Shown piece after piece: positions 1 through 8,256 of a DNA stretch of 64,000 nt. Source of the DNA: Tepidanaerobacter acetatoxydans Re1 (GTDB lineage: Bacteria > Bacillota > Thermosediminibacteria > Thermosediminibacterales > Tepidanaerobacteraceae); contig NC_019954.2 in the NCBI RefSeq assembly GCF_000328765.2, positions 2,275,769-2,339,768 of the forward strand. Direction: 5' to 3'. Position 1 is the stretch's first letter; the number at the start of each line of letters is the position of its first letter. The translations under genes were made by a program, and so were the position numbers. The notes under the pieces are model-generated. The model searched no databases. It saw nothing but the letters and a program-made list of their open reading frames with translations, and had not been told where the DNA came from.

Positions 1-236
1 AGTTTGTTTTCAATCCAATCTTTAGCCTTTATGCAGGTATTAATAATACGTGGACTTAAAAAATAAAAAATGATTCCAATAATAAGTGCACCTACAAGCT
101 CAACAGCAAGAGTAGGAAGATAGTCCAAACGAAAAAAACCAAGATAGCTATTAAAATAAAGAATCAAGAACATAATCTGAAATCCAATAGCAAAACCAGC
201 AATTGTAATAATAATTCGTGCGGCTTTATTCGCCAA
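1..236 (-). CDS. PIN/TRAM-domain membrane protein, YacL-like (3' part outside window)
   Basis: Only the first 78 or so codons are present; the gene runs off the left edge. I chose the TTG at 236 because GGAGGTG lies six bases before it. The visible N-terminus has two hydrophobic segments (about residues 8-28 and 43-62) followed by an amphipathic stretch rich in Lys, Asp and Glu. That is the layout of the membrane anchor of YacL-type proteins, which carry a PIN nuclease-like domain and a TRAM domain further on. In clostridia this gene commonly follows carD, as here. The PIN and TRAM domains cannot be seen, so the call rests on layout and neighbourhood. Its own promoter carries a perfect PerR-type operator. 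Confidence 0.55.
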   Translation of the reverse strand, partial: MANKAARIIITIAGFAIGFQIMFLILYFNSYLGFFRLDYLPTLAVELVGALIIGIIFYFLSPRIINTCIKAKDWIENK

Positions 237-257
237 TAATGTCACCTCCTGTTTAAA

Positions 258-272
258 TTATAATCATTATAA
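258..272. promoter_or_regulatory. PerR/Fur-family box, perfect match
   Basis: TTATAATCATTATAA is a perfect 7-1-7 inverted repeat and matches the Bacillus PerR consensus TTATAATNATTATAA at every defined position. It covers the -10 of the promoter ahead, which is where a repressor would block polymerase. A PerR-like gene is present in this window (25025-25444). Confidence 0.7.
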
Positions 273-294
273 TGATTTTTATTTTACTTTCCAA
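266..294 (-). promoter_or_regulatory. sigma-A promoter of the yacL-like gene
   Basis: Reading the minus strand, TTGGAA (289-294) is followed after 17 bases by a consensus TATAAT (266-271), about 30 bases before the TTG start. The -10 hexamer lies inside the inverted repeat described at 258-272. Confidence 0.65.
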
Positions 295-426
295 TAATTA
301 TATAATAAAAAAACAATTAAATCCACACCATCAAGTAAATTTATGGCAAAATAAAGGCTTCTGTCGAAGCGCAATTTCAAACATATATTAAATTATTCTA
401 GTTTTATAATATACAAAAATAAAAAT

Positions 427-464
427 GCGCTTCAAATGAATGCATTTTCAATCATTTGAAGCGC
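427..464 (-). terminator. Rho-independent terminator overlapping the end of carD
   Basis: A 13-bp perfect inverted repeat (arms 427-439 and 452-464) is followed on the minus strand by a T-rich stretch. The stem includes the last codons of carD. Confidence 0.7.
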
Positions 465-908
465 TTCATCTTCCTGTATGTTTTTACTTAGCACTATCTC
501 GCTTACAAGTATATGTTTTGCATTTTCAAGCATCTTACGTTCGCCGGTCGAAAGTCCTTTTTCTTTATCTCTAAGTGATAAATTCCTGACTACCTCTGCT
601 ACTTGGAATATATTCCCGCTTCTTATTTTATCCATGTTCGCTCTGTAACGGCGGTTCCAGTTGGAAGACATTTTGCTCTTTTCTCCGCGTAAAATGTTAA
701 ATACCTCACTTATCTCCTCATCCCCGACTACCTGTCGAACTCCTATATCCTCTATGTTGTTTAAAGGTATCATAACTTTCATATCGCCTATGGGCATCCG
801 CATAATATAATATTTTTGCTTTTCACCAAGTATCTCTTTTTCCTCTATAGCTTCTATTACTCCTGCTCCATGCATTGGATAAACAACTTTATCTCCAATA
901 TTGAACAT
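432..908 (-). CDS. carD: CarD family transcriptional regulator
   Basis: A 158-residue protein starting at the ATG at 908, with GGAGG nine bases upstream. A longer reading from 1010 is unlikely because its extra codons run across the promoter. The N-terminus, with GDKVVYPMHGAGVIEAIEEK, is the Tudor-like RNA-polymerase-interacting domain that CarD shares with the Mfd RID. The C-terminal two thirds is helical with Arg/Lys-rich stretches (a WNRRYRANMDKI segment), as in the CarD DNA-binding domain. CarD binds the polymerase beta subunit and affects open-complex stability at promoters. The gene is monocistronic or leads into the yacL-like gene, and has its own strong promoter. Confidence 0.9.
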   Translation of the reverse strand: MFNIGDKVVYPMHGAGVIEAIEEKEILGEKQKYYIMRMPIGDMKVMIPLNNIEDIGVRQVVGDEEISEVFNILRGEKSKMSSNWNRRYRANMDKIRSGNIFQVAEVVRNLSLRDKEKGLSTGERKMLENAKHILVSEIVLSKNIQEDEALQMIENAFI

Positions 909-981
909 CCATGCGTTCCTCCTCAAGATATATATAGTGATATAATAACATATTTTGAGGATTTTGTCAATTGAAATTTTA

Positions 982-1010
982 ATTATACTACAAGGCATCA
1001 AATGTGTCAA
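982..1010 (-). promoter_or_regulatory. sigma-A promoter of carD
   Basis: On the minus strand, TTGACA (1005-1010) and TATAAT (982-987) are separated by exactly 17 bases, a perfect consensus promoter. The 5' leader is about 65 nt. Confidence 0.8.
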
Positions 1011-1148
1011 TGCTATTTTAAATTTTTTCTTACTTCGCTAAATGCAAGTTAAAATAAAGCAGTAACTTCCACTCCCATCTCATTAAACAGCAGAAATTAG
1101 CTTTATAAATAAGGATTGCAATTAACAATATTTATATTTAGCTTTCAT

Positions 1149-1178
1149 TTGACAAACTATATAGCAGATGACTATAAT
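1149..1178 (+). promoter_or_regulatory. sigma-A promoter of the 131-residue gene
   Basis: TTGACA (1149-1154) and TATAAT (1173-1178) are separated by 18 bases, about 35 bases before the GTG start at 1213. Confidence 0.7.
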
Positions 1179-1212
1179 AGAGTCAGACATACTATTACAA
1201 GGGGGAATCCAA

Positions 1213-1608
1213 GTGAAAGACCTTGGCTTGGAAAAATTTCAAGATACTGTTGCCGGCTGTTTAGTAAGACACAAAAGTATTATAGATGTACTTACCAAGA
1301 TTAACGAAACTTCTGCTAGGGTTAATCGTGCCGTATCTAAATCAGTAACAAGCTGTGGTTGCATACAAATTAATGCAAAAAAACAGCAAGTCCCCGCCGA
1401 GATAAGTCTTTATGAATTGGTATCATATATGGATACTCATGTTCAAGGAAAACTTTGTGATGATTGTAAGGAAATAATAGAACAGGAAATAGGAAATCAT
1501 CTTTTTTATCTCGCAGCACTTTGCAACATCTTAGGCCTTAACATGAAAGATATCATCTGCAACGAAAATGAAAAACTATCGACACTGGGAATATACAACC
1601 TGTCGTAA
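1213..1608 (+). CDS. conserved-looking hypothetical protein with CGC and CDDC motifs
   Basis: About 131 residues. I start at the GTG at 1213 because GGGGG stands seven bases before it; an upstream ATG at 1168 would lie inside the promoter. The protein looks all-helical, starts VKDLGLEKFQDTVAGCLVRH, and has a CGC triplet about residue 49 and a CDDC motif about residue 97, which could bind metal. The C-terminal half (EIGNHLFYLAALCNILGL) recalls the helical pattern of MazG-type proteins, but no catalytic motif can be pointed to. I do not recognise the family with certainty. It is the only plus-strand gene among the minus-strand stress and housekeeping genes and has its own promoter. Confidence 0.75.
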   Translation: MKDLGLEKFQDTVAGCLVRHKSIIDVLTKINETSARVNRAVSKSVTSCGCIQINAKKQQVPAEISLYELVSYMDTHVQGKLCDDCKEIIEQEIGNHLFYLAALCNILGLNMKDIICNENEKLSTLGIYNLS

Positions 1609-1716
1609 AAAGTGGCAAATACTATGTTTTGCGCTTTAAATGCAAGCAGCTGCCGCATCTCAAGTGTTATTGTGATTTCTAAACAATTTTTGGCTTTTCA
1701 TACAAATAGGCAAAAA

Positions 1717-1735
1717 AGAGTGTTTAAGACACTCT
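1717..1735. terminator. bidirectional terminator between the hypothetical gene and radA
   Basis: AGAGTGT/ACACTCT stem with a five-base loop, flanked by an A-run on the left and a T-run on the right, so it can end transcription from both convergent genes. Confidence 0.75.
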
Positions 1736-1740
1736 CTTTT

Positions 1741-3084
1741 TTATTTTAGACCTATTTCAACAGCTTCCTTAACATTTTTTATGCCTTCAATCTTTATTTT
1801 TGGGGATTTTTGCATGTCTATGGCATTTTCATAAGGAATGATAGCTTTTGAAAACCCCAGTTTAGCTGCTTCCTGAACCCTTTTTTCAACATGGCTTACA
1901 GCTCTTACTTCTCCAGCCAGGCCCACTTCACCGATTATGACGGTATCTTCCATCACCGGACGGTTTTTAAAGCTGGACGCAACGGCTAATTCTACCGCTA
2001 AATCAGCTCCGGGCTCCTCTATTTTTATTCCTCCTGCTACATTTATAAATATATCTTCTTGAGCTAACATAAATCCTAATTTTTTTTCTAAAACCGCTAT
2101 TAAAAGAGCTGCGCGATTATAATCGATACCGGATGTCTGCCTCCTGGGCAGGTTAAAACCTGACCGAGATACCAGAGCTTGGACCTCTACCAAAAGAGGT
2201 CTGGTTCCTTCTAAAACGCACACTACCGCCGACCCCGCAGTATCTTTCGGCTTACCGGAAAGTAAATACTTTGACGGGCTACTCACTTCTACCAGACCTT
2301 TATCCCTCATTTCAAAAATACCTATCTCATTTGTTGACCCAAACCGGTTTTTCACAGACCTTAAAAGCCTATAAGAATGATATCTTTCACCCTCAAAATA
2401 AAGGACAGAATCCACCATATGTTCAAGCAGCTTAGGACCTGCCAAACTGCCTTCCTTGGTAACATGCCCTATAATAAATATGGCAGAACCTGTTTCTTTG
2501 GCAATCCTCAGGCATTTAACAGTTGCTTCTCTTATTTGGCTTACACTTCCGGGGCCTGATGAAAGTTCTGGAAAATACACGGTCTGTATTGAGTCAATAA
2601 TTGCAACATCCGGCCGTAATTCCTTAATTGCCATCTCAATTATGTTCATATCGTTTTCAGCCAGTATATATAAAGCACCATCTTTAATTCCCAATCTATC
2701 TGCCCTAAGTTTTATTTGTTTTTCCGATTCCTCACCGGACACATAAAGTACACTTGTTTTTTTGCTTAAATTGCCGCAAATCTGCAACATAAGAGTGGAC
2801 TTACCGATTCCTGGATCCCCGCCAACTAAAACAAGACTGCCGGGGACGATTCCCCCGCCTAATACGCGATCTAATTCATCTATTGATGTTAAAATCCTCT
2901 CATCTTCGGAATAAATTATATCCTTTAAATTCAACGGGCTTTTATATACTCCGGATACCTTCTCAACAGGTAAAACCTTTTCCTCCACAATGCTGTTCCA
3001 ACTGTCGCATTCAGGACAACGTCCCATCCACTTTGGTGTAACAGCACCACACTGCTGGCATATAAATCTTTTCTTCTCTTTCAA
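1741..3084 (-). CDS. radA: DNA repair protein RadA
   Basis: 447 residues, normal length. A four-cysteine zinc finger opens the protein (C9, C12, C23, C26). Next comes a RecA-like ATPase core with Walker A GGDPGIGKST at about residues 88-97, then the RadA-specific KNRFG motif near residue 245, and a C-terminal Lon-protease-like domain without a protease dyad. RadA/Sms promotes branch migration of recombination intermediates. It lies downstream of clpC as in many Firmicutes, separated by a 94-base spacer containing a stem-loop, and may be cotranscribed with the ctsR operon. Confidence 0.95.
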   Translation of the reverse strand: MKEKKRFICQQCGAVTPKWMGRCPECDSWNSIVEEKVLPVEKVSGVYKSPLNLKDIIYSEDERILTSIDELDRVLGGGIVPGSLVLVGGDPGIGKSTLMLQICGNLSKKTSVLYVSGEESEKQIKLRADRLGIKDGALYILAENDMNIIEMAIKELRPDVAIIDSIQTVYFPELSSGPGSVSQIREATVKCLRIAKETGSAIFIIGHVTKEGSLAGPKLLEHMVDSVLYFEGERYHSYRLLRSVKNRFGSTNEIGIFEMRDKGLVEVSSPSKYLLSGKPKDTAGSAVVCVLEGTRPLLVEVQALVSRSGFNLPRRQTSGIDYNRAALLIAVLEKKLGFMLAQEDIFINVAGGIKIEEPGADLAVELAVASSFKNRPVMEDTVIIGEVGLAGEVRAVSHVEKRVQEAAKLGFSKAIIPYENAIDMQKSPKIKIEGIKNVKEAVEIGLK

Positions 3085-3116
3085 AGTATTCTCCCCCTCA
3101 AGCTTTAGGCAGAAGA

Positions 3117-3161
3117 AAGGCAGCTAAGGCCTTTTTAGGTAAAGGTTGCCTTTGCTGCCTT
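3117..3161 (-). other. stem-loop between clpC and radA
   Basis: AAGGCAGC and GCTGCCTT form an 8-bp stem around an inner GC-rich repeat. The run of T after it on the minus strand is weak, so it may be a partial terminator or a processing/stability element separating clpC from radA. Confidence 0.45.
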
Positions 3162-3177
3162 ATGTCAAGCATTAAAA

Positions 3178-5619
3178 TTAAAATTTAGTTGTTGTAAGCT
3201 CTTTTTTCTTAAATGTGAACTCTTTCTCATCCTCGTCAACATCAACTAATACCACATCACCATCTGTAATACTGCCTTTTAACATTTCTTCAGAAAGTCT
3301 GTCTTCAATTCTCTTTTGAATTACACGGCGAAGCGGCCTTGCGCCATACATGGGATCATAACCCTCTTTGGCCAACACATCTTTAGCCTTGTCAGTAACC
3401 TCAATGGAAATTTGCTTTTCGGTAAGTCTTCTGTTAACCTCATCAATCATAAGAGTAACTATTTCTCGAATATGTTCCTCACTGAGAGGATGGAAAACTA
3501 TAATCTCATCTATGCGGTTTAGAAATTCAGGCTTAAATGTTCTCTTAAGTTCATTTAAAACCATATCCTTCATTTCAGCATAGCTCTTTTCTTCTTCCTG
3601 CACCGGAGCAAAACCTAATACCTTCGGTTTTTGTATAAGATTTGCACCAACATTAGAAGTCATGATGAGTATAGTATTTCTAAAATCTACAGTTCGACCT
3701 TTTGCGTCAGTTAACCTGCCGTCCTCAAGAATTTGCAAAAGAATGTTGAAAACATCCGGATGAGCCTTTTCTATTTCGTCAAAAAGTATAACCGAATAAG
3801 GTCTGCGCCGAACTTTTTCAGTTAGTTCGCCGCCCTCTTCATATCCCACATATCCCGGAGGAGCGCCGACAATTCGAGATACAGCAAATTTCTCCATGTA
3901 TTCAGACATATCCAGCCTGATCATGGCATCTTCATCGCCAAACATTGCATCGGCTAAAGCCCTTGCCAATTCTGTCTTGCCTACTCCCGTAGGTCCTAAG
4001 AATATAAACGAACCTATAGGTCTTGCAGGGTCTTTAAGGCCGGCATAAGCCCTCCGTATAGCTTTTGCAACAGCCTTTACAGCTTCGTCCTGACCTATGA
4101 CTCTATTATGCAAAACTTCTTCCAATTTCAGCAGACGCTCTGACTCTTCTTCCGTTAAGCGTTTAACAGGTATTCCCGTCCAAATTGCAACAATATGTGC
4201 AATATCTTCCTCTTTTACAGTAGAGTTCTCAAATTTATAGTCTTTTTGCCATAACTCTTTTAATTTTTCCACCTCTGCCTTGACTTCTTGTTCCTTATCT
4301 CTAAGGCTTGCTGCTTTTTCAAACTCTTGTGCTCTTATGGCCGCATCTTTTTCCTTTCGGATAGCTTCTAGTTTATCTTCCATCTCGCGAAGCTCAGGTG
4401 GAGCCGTAAGTGTCTTTAAGCGCACTCGAGAAGCTGCCTCGTCAATCAAGTCAATGGCTTTGTCAGGTAAAAACCTGTCGGTAATATATCTGTAAGAAAG
4501 TTTTGCAGCAGCTTCAATCGCTTCATCGGAGATTTTAACACGATGATGTGCCTCATATCTATCTCTCAAGCCTTTTAGTATCTGTATGGTTTCTTCCACT
4601 GTCGGTTCCTCCACCATAATGGGTTGAAAACGACGCTCCAGTGCCGGGTCCTTCTCCACATATTTTCTATATTCGTCGATAGTTGTGGCGCCAATTGTTT
4701 GAATTTCGCCTCGAGCCAGAGCCGGTTTGAGTATATTTGAAGCATCGATAGCTCCTTCGGCAGCACCGGCCCCTATAATCGTATGCATCTCATCAATAAA
4801 AAGTATGACATTCCCCGCTTGCTTTATTTCTGTCATTACTTTTTTGAGGCGCTCTTCAAACTCACCGCGAAATTTAGTTCCGGCAACCAATGATGCCATA
4901 TCAAGACTTACTACTCTTTTATCCTTTAAAATCTCAGGTACATTTTGTTCGATAATCTGTTGTGCAAGCCCTTCCACCACAGCAGTTTTTCCTACACCCG
5001 GCTCGCCTATAAGACAGGGGTTGTTCTTAGTGCGGCGGGTAAGAACTTGTATCACCCGTTCGATTTCCTTCTCGCGTCCCACCACCGGATCAAGCTTACC
5101 CTCAGCAGCCAGTTCTGTAAGGTCTCTGCCAAACTGATTGAGTGTTGGAGTATTGGCTGATTTCTTATAACTTCCTTGGGCCTTTGAATCCACTAACAGG
5201 TTCAAAACTTCTTCACGAGCTTTATCCAAGCTTACGCCCAAATTAGCCAATACCTGTGCCGCAACTCCTTCACCTTCTCGAATAAGACCAAGTAAGATAT
5301 GTTCAGTACCTACATAGTTATGACCTAATCTCCTGGATTCATCTATAGCAAGCTCCATTACTCTCTTTGCTCTGGGTGTATAACCGATAGGTCCCTGTAT
5401 CGGAAAGGGCCCTACTCCTATCATCATCTCTACCTGACTTCTTACTTTATCTGCATCTACACCAAGATTAATCAAAGCCCTGGCAGCAACTCCTTCACCT
5501 TCTCTTAACAGACCCAAAAGTAAATGCTCAGTGCCCACTACGTTATGATTAAGACGTCTAGCTTCTTCCTGTGCATAGGCAATTACTTTTTGAGCTCGTT
5601 CAGTAAATCTTCCGTTCAT
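3178..5619 (-). CDS. clpC: ATP-dependent Clp protease ATP-binding subunit ClpC
   Basis: 813 residues, full length. It has two N-terminal Clp repeats (residues about 1-150, with the EHLLLGLL and EHILLGLI signatures), a first AAA+ module with GEPGVGKT, a middle UVR-like coiled coil, and a second AAA+ module with GPTGVGKT. The C-terminal module includes the sensor 2 region GARPLRR. ClpC unfolds substrates for ClpP. In Firmicutes it is guided by adaptors such as McsB, which marks proteins with phosphoarginine. It is the last gene of the ctsR-mcsA-mcsB-clpC operon, nine bases after mcsB. Confidence 0.97.
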   Translation of the reverse strand: MNGRFTERAQKVIAYAQEEARRLNHNVVGTEHLLLGLLREGEGVAARALINLGVDADKVRSQVEMMIGVGPFPIQGPIGYTPRAKRVMELAIDESRRLGHNYVGTEHILLGLIREGEGVAAQVLANLGVSLDKAREEVLNLLVDSKAQGSYKKSANTPTLNQFGRDLTELAAEGKLDPVVGREKEIERVIQVLTRRTKNNPCLIGEPGVGKTAVVEGLAQQIIEQNVPEILKDKRVVSLDMASLVAGTKFRGEFEERLKKVMTEIKQAGNVILFIDEMHTIIGAGAAEGAIDASNILKPALARGEIQTIGATTIDEYRKYVEKDPALERRFQPIMVEEPTVEETIQILKGLRDRYEAHHRVKISDEAIEAAAKLSYRYITDRFLPDKAIDLIDEAASRVRLKTLTAPPELREMEDKLEAIRKEKDAAIRAQEFEKAASLRDKEQEVKAEVEKLKELWQKDYKFENSTVKEEDIAHIVAIWTGIPVKRLTEEESERLLKLEEVLHNRVIGQDEAVKAVAKAIRRAYAGLKDPARPIGSFIFLGPTGVGKTELARALADAMFGDEDAMIRLDMSEYMEKFAVSRIVGAPPGYVGYEEGGELTEKVRRRPYSVILFDEIEKAHPDVFNILLQILEDGRLTDAKGRTVDFRNTILIMTSNVGANLIQKPKVLGFAPVQEEEKSYAEMKDMVLNELKRTFKPEFLNRIDEIIVFHPLSEEHIREIVTLMIDEVNRRLTEKQISIEVTDKAKDVLAKEGYDPMYGARPLRRVIQKRIEDRLSEEMLKGSITDGDVVLVDVDEDEKEFTFKKKELTTTKF

Positions 5620-5628
5620 AATTTCACC

Positions 5629-6681
5629 TCATTTTCTTATTTTTTGTCTTATAAAGTCCGCCCTATATAAATCCCGTTCCACCGGTGACATTTCAGTATT
5701 CGATATTCCCTGGATATAGGCCGGACCGGTTGTAATAAACAAACTATTCAAAACCAATGGCTCTAAATCCTTTATAATCCCCATATCAACACCTAATTTT
5801 ACATCAGATATATATGCTAAGGCTTCCTGTGATGAAATAATTTTGGCATTTGTCAATATGCCATAAGATCTTAGTATTCTATCCTCTAAACGGACTCGAG
5901 CTTCACCGGATAAATTCTCCCTAATTTTGCGTTCACTCATTAATATCTGACGGGTTACACCCATTACATTCTGAATTATATCCTCTTCTGATTTGCCTAA
6001 GGTTATCTGGTTAGATATCTGGTATAGATTGCCTTTGGCCTGCGACCCTTCTCCATAGATGCCTCGAACTACCAAACCCACTTGAGATATGGTAGCAAAT
6101 ATCTGCCCCATCTGATCCATCATTGTAAGCACCGGCAAATGCATCATTACCGATGCCCTCATGCCGGTTCCTACATTAGTCGGGCAAGCTGTAAGATAGC
6201 CTATTTTTTCATCAAAGGCAAAATCGAGTTTTGCTTCAAGTAAATCATCGATCTTATCTATTTCTTTAAATGCTTCATCTAACTGCAATCCCGGAAGCAT
6301 GACCTGTATTCTCAAATGATCTTCTTCATTTATCATTATGCTTATTGTTTCATCCTGATTAACAATAACTGCACCATTTTTTGAAGAAGCCAAATCCGGA
6401 CTGATAAGATGCATTTCCGAAAGCAGTATTTTGTGTTCCTCGGGCAGTTCTGCCATATTGTATAATTCAATATTCTGCCCTAAATTTGCATCTGCTCTTA
6501 AGGTTTCGTGTACATTCTTTATGATAGTCTTGGCCTCTTGTTCAGGTAGAAGATGAGGAAATGGGATATCATTTATATTGCGTGCAAGTCTAACTCTGCT
6601 GCTTATAACTATATCACTGTCAGGTCCGGGTGAACTTATCCACTTAATATTAGAAGGCTCCATGAGATTTTCTATACCCAT
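5629..6681 (-). CDS. mcsB: protein-arginine kinase McsB
   Basis: 350 residues of the ATP:guanido phosphotransferase family. Visible signatures are SSRVRLARN near the N-terminus, the catalytic-loop motif CPTNVGTGMRAS about residue 170, and the arginine-rich nucleotide-binding segment RGIYGEGS. McsB phosphorylates arginines on proteins, tagging them for ClpC-ClpP and inactivating CtsR. It is eleven bases downstream of mcsA, its activator. Confidence 0.95.
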   Translation of the reverse strand: MGIENLMEPSNIKWISSPGPDSDIVISSRVRLARNINDIPFPHLLPEQEAKTIIKNVHETLRADANLGQNIELYNMAELPEEHKILLSEMHLISPDLASSKNGAVIVNQDETISIMINEEDHLRIQVMLPGLQLDEAFKEIDKIDDLLEAKLDFAFDEKIGYLTACPTNVGTGMRASVMMHLPVLTMMDQMGQIFATISQVGLVVRGIYGEGSQAKGNLYQISNQITLGKSEEDIIQNVMGVTRQILMSERKIRENLSGEARVRLEDRILRSYGILTNAKIISSQEALAYISDVKLGVDMGIIKDLEPLVLNSLFITTGPAYIQGISNTEMSPVERDLYRADFIRQKIRK

Positions 6682-6692
6682 TCGACCATCTC

Positions 6693-7244
6693 CTATTCTG
6701 TATCTTTATCTTTATTTTCAGCGTTTTTACTTTGTTCCAGTTGCTTTATTTTATCCCGTATTACCGCTGCACGTTCATATTCTTCTGCATTTACGGCTTC
6801 TTGGAGTTCTCCTTTTAACCGATTGATTTCATGCTGTATCCTAAGTTGCCCTCCGGTCCTTCTAGGCACTTTTCCAACATGATAAGTCTTGCCATGTATT
6901 CTACGCAGCAATGGATTCATTTGATCTTTAAATGTATTATAACACTGGCTGCATCCAAAGCGGCCGGTCTGAATAAAATTATCAAAGCTCAAGCCGCATC
7001 TGCTGCATTTAGCATTATCCATAGCATTAGTAAGACTTTGCTCTGTCGGTTCAAAGAAACTTGAAAGCAGTTTGCCTACTGAAAAACCGGCATCATCAAA
7101 TCCTAAGACGCTAAAACCCGTTGGAAGCGAGATGTGTTTCTGCTTTGCACATACCTCACAAAGGTGCACTTGAAATTTTTCATTATTAACTATTTTAGTA
7201 ATGTGAATCGTTGCCGGTCTCATCTGACATTCTTCACACAGCAT
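6693..7244 (-). CDS. mcsA: McsA, activator of McsB (zinc-finger/UVR protein)
   Basis: 183 residues. Paired CxxC motifs near the N-terminus (C3/C6 and the CEVC pair) and again mid-protein (CSRC, CSQC) form two zinc-binding sites. The C-terminus carries a UVR motif (LKGELQEAVNAEEYERAAVIRD region). McsA is known to bind and activate the McsB kinase. Its start codon overlaps the stop codon of ctsR, indicating translational coupling. Confidence 0.93.
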   Translation of the reverse strand: MLCEECQMRPATIHITKIVNNEKFQVHLCEVCAKQKHISLPTGFSVLGFDDAGFSVGKLLSSFFEPTEQSLTNAMDNAKCSRCGLSFDNFIQTGRFGCSQCYNTFKDQMNPLLRRIHGKTYHVGKVPRRTGGQLRIQHEINRLKGELQEAVNAEEYERAAVIRDKIKQLEQSKNAENKDKDTE

Positions 7245-7726
7245 TATTCTTCTCCCCCTTTTCTAGCTTCAAAGTCCATTATAGTTGTAATCACGGCTTT
7301 CATAATCCGTGCTCTAATTAAGTTACGGTCAGAAGAACTTAGTGGTAAATTGCATTTACTGACTGTAGCACATAAGATTTCTTTTTCCCTGTCTGTTATT
7401 ACATCCTCTTCCCACAGCCTCTCAATAATGGCTTTCGCATCGGAGCCGGAAATGGAATCGCCAATACATTCAATGACATCTCTTAAAAATTCATCTTCTC
7501 TTATTTTTAACTTTTTAATCCTAATATATCCTCCGCCACCTCGGCGGCTTTCAACAAAATAGCCGCGCTCTAAGGTGAAGCGAGTTGTAAGGACATAATT
7601 TATCTGAGACGGAGCACACTGAAACTGATTTGCCATCTCATTCCTTTGTATTTCAAGAATTCCTTCCGGCATATCATCAAACATTTCCTTAATAAAATCC
7701 TCAATCATATCTGAAAGATTTGCCAT
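7244..7726 (-). CDS. ctsR: transcriptional repressor CtsR
   Basis: 160 residues. I start at the ATG at 7726 (MANLSDMIEDFIKEM), which has GAGGAGG five bases upstream; the longer reading from 7744 translates the ribosome binding site. The N-terminus is a winged helix ending in the glycine-rich wing ESRRGGGGYIRI, which contacts the operator minor groove and senses heat. CtsR represses the class III heat-shock genes, including its own operon. A CtsR box overlaps its promoter here. Confidence 0.96.
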   Translation of the reverse strand: MANLSDMIEDFIKEMFDDMPEGILEIQRNEMANQFQCAPSQINYVLTTRFTLERGYFVESRRGGGGYIRIKKLKIREDEFLRDVIECIGDSISGSDAKAIIERLWEEDVITDREKEILCATVSKCNLPLSSSDRNLIRARIMKAVITTIMDFEARKGGEE

Positions 7727-7769
7727 AATATCCTCCTCTCTCAAGGATATGATTTGCTTCTAAAATGTT

Positions 7770-7786
7770 ATTGACTTTCTCTGACC
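7770..7786 (-). promoter_or_regulatory. CtsR operator
   Basis: On the minus strand GGTCAGAGAAAGTCAAT is a tandem heptad repeat fitting the known CtsR site RGTCAAANANRGTCAAA with two or three departures. It lies just downstream of the -10, over the likely transcription start. Confidence 0.85.
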
Positions 7787-7795
7787 TTTACTTAT

Positions 7796-7824
7796 ATTAT
7801 ATTTCACCTTAGAAAAATATGCAA
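7796..7824 (-). promoter_or_regulatory. sigma-A promoter of ctsR-mcsA-mcsB-clpC
   Basis: TTGCAT (7819-7824) and TATAAT (7796-7801) on the minus strand with a 17-base spacer, directly upstream of the CtsR box. Confidence 0.8.
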
Positions 7825-7858
7825 GCATTAATCACAATTAAATTTGTTACAAAAAATG

Positions 7859-7885
7859 CAAGGGAAGACTCTCTGTCCTCCCTTG
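7859..7885 (-). terminator. terminator of the 81-codon gene
   Basis: CAAGGGAGGAC pairs with GTCTTCCCTTG (one mismatch) around a five-base loop, followed on the minus strand by CATTTTTTG. It separates the small gene from the ctsR operon. Confidence 0.75.
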
Positions 7886-7890
7886 TTGTA

Positions 7891-8136
7891 CTATTTCCTT
7901 TTTTTCTTTAAAGCTGTTATTTCTTCAGAAATCTCCATAAGGCGATTAGTTCTTTGTTCTTGATTTTCAGGCGAAATCCATCCCATCAAGCTTGGAATTA
8001 TCTCACCGTACATCGTATCATCAGTAAGTCGATCTTCTATAGTGTTATCAACTTTTTTCCCAACAGCATTTCTATCGTCGTTTGATTTGGAGTTTGTGTG
8101 CATTTTTTTGCGCACTCTTTTTTGGGATTTTGCCAT
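7891..8136 (-). CDS. small basic hypothetical protein
   Basis: 81 residues, starting at an ATG preceded by AGGAGG at a good distance. Both ends are strongly basic (MAKSQKRVRKK at the start, LKKKRK at the end), while the middle is acidic and contains IPSLMGWISPENQEQRTNRL. There are no cysteines, no membrane segment and no known motif. I do not recognise it. The strong ribosome binding site and its own terminator support it as real. It lies between the EF-G-like gene and the ctsR operon. Confidence 0.7.
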   Translation of the reverse strand: MAKSQKRVRKKMHTNSKSNDDRNAVGKKVDNTIEDRLTDDTMYGEIIPSLMGWISPENQEQRTNRLMEISEEITALKKKRK

Positions 8137-8256
8137 ACTGTGTCCTCCTTTTAATGTCTGAACCGGTTTTTATCCGGTCATATACTTTCTTATATTTAAG
8201 CTTTTCCTTAAAGCAAAACTTAAATTCAAGAATGGAGGACACATATTATGGAAAAA

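Noticed and set aside
909..1010. N-terminal extension of CarD
   Set aside because: It would translate the promoter -10 region and the ribosome binding site; the CarD fold starts at the ATG at 908.
4727..5137. A 136-codon plus-strand frame within clpC
   Set aside because: Antisense to highly conserved AAA+ sequence; no start signals or recognisable protein.
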